A stretch of 42,032 nucleotides of DNA from Chitinophagales bacterium. GTDB taxonomy: Bacteria; Bacteroidota; Bacteroidia; Chitinophagales; Saprospiraceae. Within the stretch, counting starts at the first letter, position 1; each line of letters starts with the position of its first letter. The translations under genes were made by a program, and so were the position numbers. Shown here piece by piece: positions 40,186 through 42,032 of this stretch. The notes beneath the pieces are model-generated. The model was not told where the DNA came from. It ran no database searches and was given only the letters and a program-made list of their open reading frames with translations. The stretch lies in the NCBI GenBank assembly GCA_017303475.1, contig JAFLBO010000042.1, positions 1 to 42,032 on the forward strand, in the 5' to 3' direction.

Positions 40186-41825
40186 AATATGAACTGAAAT
40201 CTGACACCGGCTGGAATGAACTGATTCAGCTTTGCGATACCCTGAATAATCATTTCGATGCGTTTAGCCAGATGGCAGATGTGGATCGCTTTCTATGGAT
40301 GCTGGCTTTTAACAACGTGCTGGTGAATCTGGACAGCTATTCAGGGGCGTTCAGGCAAAATTATTACCTGTATCGAAATCACCAGCAACAGTGGATTCCG
40401 ATAGTGTGGGATCTGAACATGTGTATGGGTGGATTTGCGGTGGCTGGCGGCAATGCAGGGGCACTCACAACGACCACCATGCCTACCATGAGCCACACCC
40501 TGCACAAATCGGAGTCGGGCTGGCCACTGATTCAAAAACTGCTGAACGATCCGTTTTACAGTAAAATGTACCTCGCACACATGCGCACGATCAACGAGGA
40601 AAATTTTGCTGCTGGTCAATACAAAACCCTCAGCAACGAGCTTCACGCCCTCATAGACACCGTGGTGCAAGCCGATCCAAATTTCCTGTCTACTTACGAT
40701 AATTTTCAAAATTCACTGACGGCTCATACGCCAGGTTCCAATGGCGCCGGTACCTCCCCGGGCATTTTTGTGTTGATGGATGCCCGTGCCTCCTACCTTC
40801 AGAATGTGCTCTCCGCAGCGCCGCCGGTGTTGAGTAATTTGCAAACTGCCGGCAGCAATTTTTTGGGTGAAACTGCCATGATCAGCGCCACCGTGTCCAA
40901 TGCCACCAGTGTGTACCTGGGTTATCGTTACCGAAAATCCGACCGGTTTGTGCGCGTGCCCATGCTCGACGATGGCGCGCATGGCGATGGCGCTGCCGGC
41001 GACGGGGTGTATGGCGCCGAATGCCCTTTGCTTTCCCTCGATATCCAGTATTACCTGTATGCGGAAAACGCCCAAACCGGCGCTTTTTTGCCTGCCAGGG
41101 CGGAGTACGAGTTTTATAATATTCAACCAACCCACAATATAGCACATGTTGGAGATGTTTTCCTGAATGAGGTAACTGCCAATAATTCCGATGGAATTCA
41201 GAATGAACAAGGCAAAATCCATGATTGGATAGAGTTGTATAACGCAACCGATCAACCCTTGGGCCTTGGTTATTTATTCCTCTCCACTGATGCAGGGAAT
41301 CTTGACAAATGGCCGCTCCCTCTACATACCCTGATTGCTCCCAAGGAGCGCCTGCTTATTTGGGCCGACGATCTGAACCTGGATTTGCTGGAGCCTCACA
41401 CCAACTTTTCCCTGAGTAAATCCGGTGAAACCATCTTTTTGAGCAATGGGGCAGTGGTGTACGACCAATTGACCTACGGCGCCCAAACGGAGAATTATTC
41501 CATGAGTCGCTGTCCTGATGGCCTGGGCGCCTTTGCGCCTACCAGCGCGCGCACGCCGCGCGAAGCCAACCTTTGTGTGAGCAGCACCAGTAGCCCGGAA
41601 ATGCTGCCGCAGGTGCAATTGTATCCCAATCCGGCGGGTTCGATGGTGCAAGTGGAGGCTTCAGCCCCGGTTTCCAGTGTACAGGTGTATGCCGAAGACG
41701 GCAGAGAGATGCTGCGTACAGTGGAAGCAGCCTGGAGCGTTGCCGCCTGGCCTTCCGGCATTTATTGGGTTAAAGTGGTGTTCGAGGATGGGCGTGTGGT
41801 TGTTCGGCGACTTGGGAAGGGGTGA
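40167..41825 (+). pseudogene. CotH-family gene, 3' part: rest of CotH domain, lamin-tail domain, T9SS tail
   Basis: From YELKSDTGWNELIQLCDTL onward this continues the interrupted CotH protein: VDRFLWMLAFNNVLVNLDSYSGAFRQNYYLYR and IPIVWDLNMCMGGF are the C-terminal CotH signature. A lamin-tail (LTD) domain follows (GDVFLNEVTANNSDGIQ, DWIELYNATDQPL, LLIWADDLNLD, NFSLSKSGETIFLSNG), then a T9SS sorting domain (VQLYPNPAGSMVQVEA to VVRRLGKG). An ATG at 40167 lies within the MITE end, so a truncated product could be made, but it would lack the signal peptide and could not be exported. Confidence 0.88.
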
Positions 41826-41869
41826 TTGGGGGTTGCAGTTTTTGGGGTGTTATCCAGTTGTTTTGGCCT

Positions 41870-41913
41870 GACTTGTCCTAAAATAGGTTTACACGAAAAG
41901 TAAACGTAACTGG
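41870..41913. mobile_element. Probable insertion-sequence end
   Basis: TGACTTGTCCTAAAATAGGT, starting at 41870, resembles the terminal sequence of IS elements, contains a CCTA(AAA)TAGG inverted motif and is followed by GTTTAC/GTAAAC. It lies just downstream of the partial leftward frame at the window edge. Family not assigned. Confidence 0.4.
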
Positions 41914-42032
41914 TTAGCCTGCGGCGACCCGATACTCTGGGATACCGCCAGATAAAACGGTATATAGTTCATTGAAAGGATTGAATTGGAGTTTACGGAT
42001 TGTAGAGATAAAAGATTGAATACGGACATAGA
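41914..42032 (-). CDS. Partial frame at window edge, possible transposase C-terminus
   Basis: 38 codons plus stop, open to the right window edge: YVRIQSFISTIRKL, QFNPFNELYTVLSGGIPEYR, VAAG. It reads as a real protein end and stops about 45 bp from the IS-like terminus, so a transposase is the likeliest identity. Too short to assign a family. Confidence 0.4.
   Translation of the reverse strand, partial: YVRIQSFISTIRKLQFNPFNELYTVLSGGIPEYRVAAG

Overview
The window is a chromosomal segment of a Bacteroidota (Bacteroidetes) bacterium, probably near the Saprospiraceae/Chitinophagia. Evidence: rplM-rpsI-rpsB-tsf order, secreted proteins with type IX secretion (T9SS) C-terminal tails, Bacteroidota-type promoters (TTG/TTTG, 19-20 nt, TAnnTTTG), hardly any Shine-Dalgarno sequences, and a DUF5723-like outer-membrane protein. 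Family assignments come from motif recognition only; no search was run.

Layout. 260-2957 (minus): epimerase, CPBP protease, epimerase operon. 3149-5855 (minus): ribosomal proteins and EF-Ts with promoter and terminator. 6234-14831 (plus): efflux adaptor lipoprotein, small membrane protein, DUF58 protein, carboxynorspermidine decarboxylase, a large minisatellite/inverted-repeat locus, a lipoprotein, an outer-membrane barrel protein and a YheT-type hydrolase. 14905-18417 (minus): secreted protein and alaS, the latter with a structured leader. 18810-22547 (plus): a 1245-residue cytochrome c/PA14/propeller/DUF1080 fusion. 22693-24968 (minus): PP2C-like phosphatase and decaying accessory genes. 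25016-34200 (minus): an integron-like cassette array with its recombinase. 34270-41825: T9SS cargo proteins, including a cotH-type gene broken by a 136-bp MITE. 41870-42032: probable end of an insertion sequence.

The most interesting part is 25016-34200. A tyrosine recombinase gene and a small ssb gene lie next to a run of compact, promoterless, AT-rich gene units, all transcribed leftward. Units are separated by about 135-bp imperfect inverted repeats that start with xxxxAAC and end with GTTxxxx. The bases at the start of each unit are the reverse complement of those at its end (four intact cases of 8-10 bp), which is the signature of integron cassettes made by recombination at G^TT. Cargo includes a rifampin ADP-ribosyltransferase (arr), an ANT(6)-type aminoglycoside adenylyltransferase, a DUF262/DUF1524 GmrSD-like nuclease, a SnoaL-like protein and membrane or secreted proteins of unknown function. 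A consensus Bacteroidota promoter lies about 30 bp upstream of the first junction, where an integron Pc would be. The recombinase lacks the insertion typical of IntI, has the same orientation as the array, and is paired with an SSB, so this is either a divergent integron or a separate cassette-capture system.

A second theme is repeat-rich intergenic DNA: short-period tandem repeats next to start codons and perfect hairpins with 3-nt loops, including a 42-bp-arm palindrome between convergent genes.
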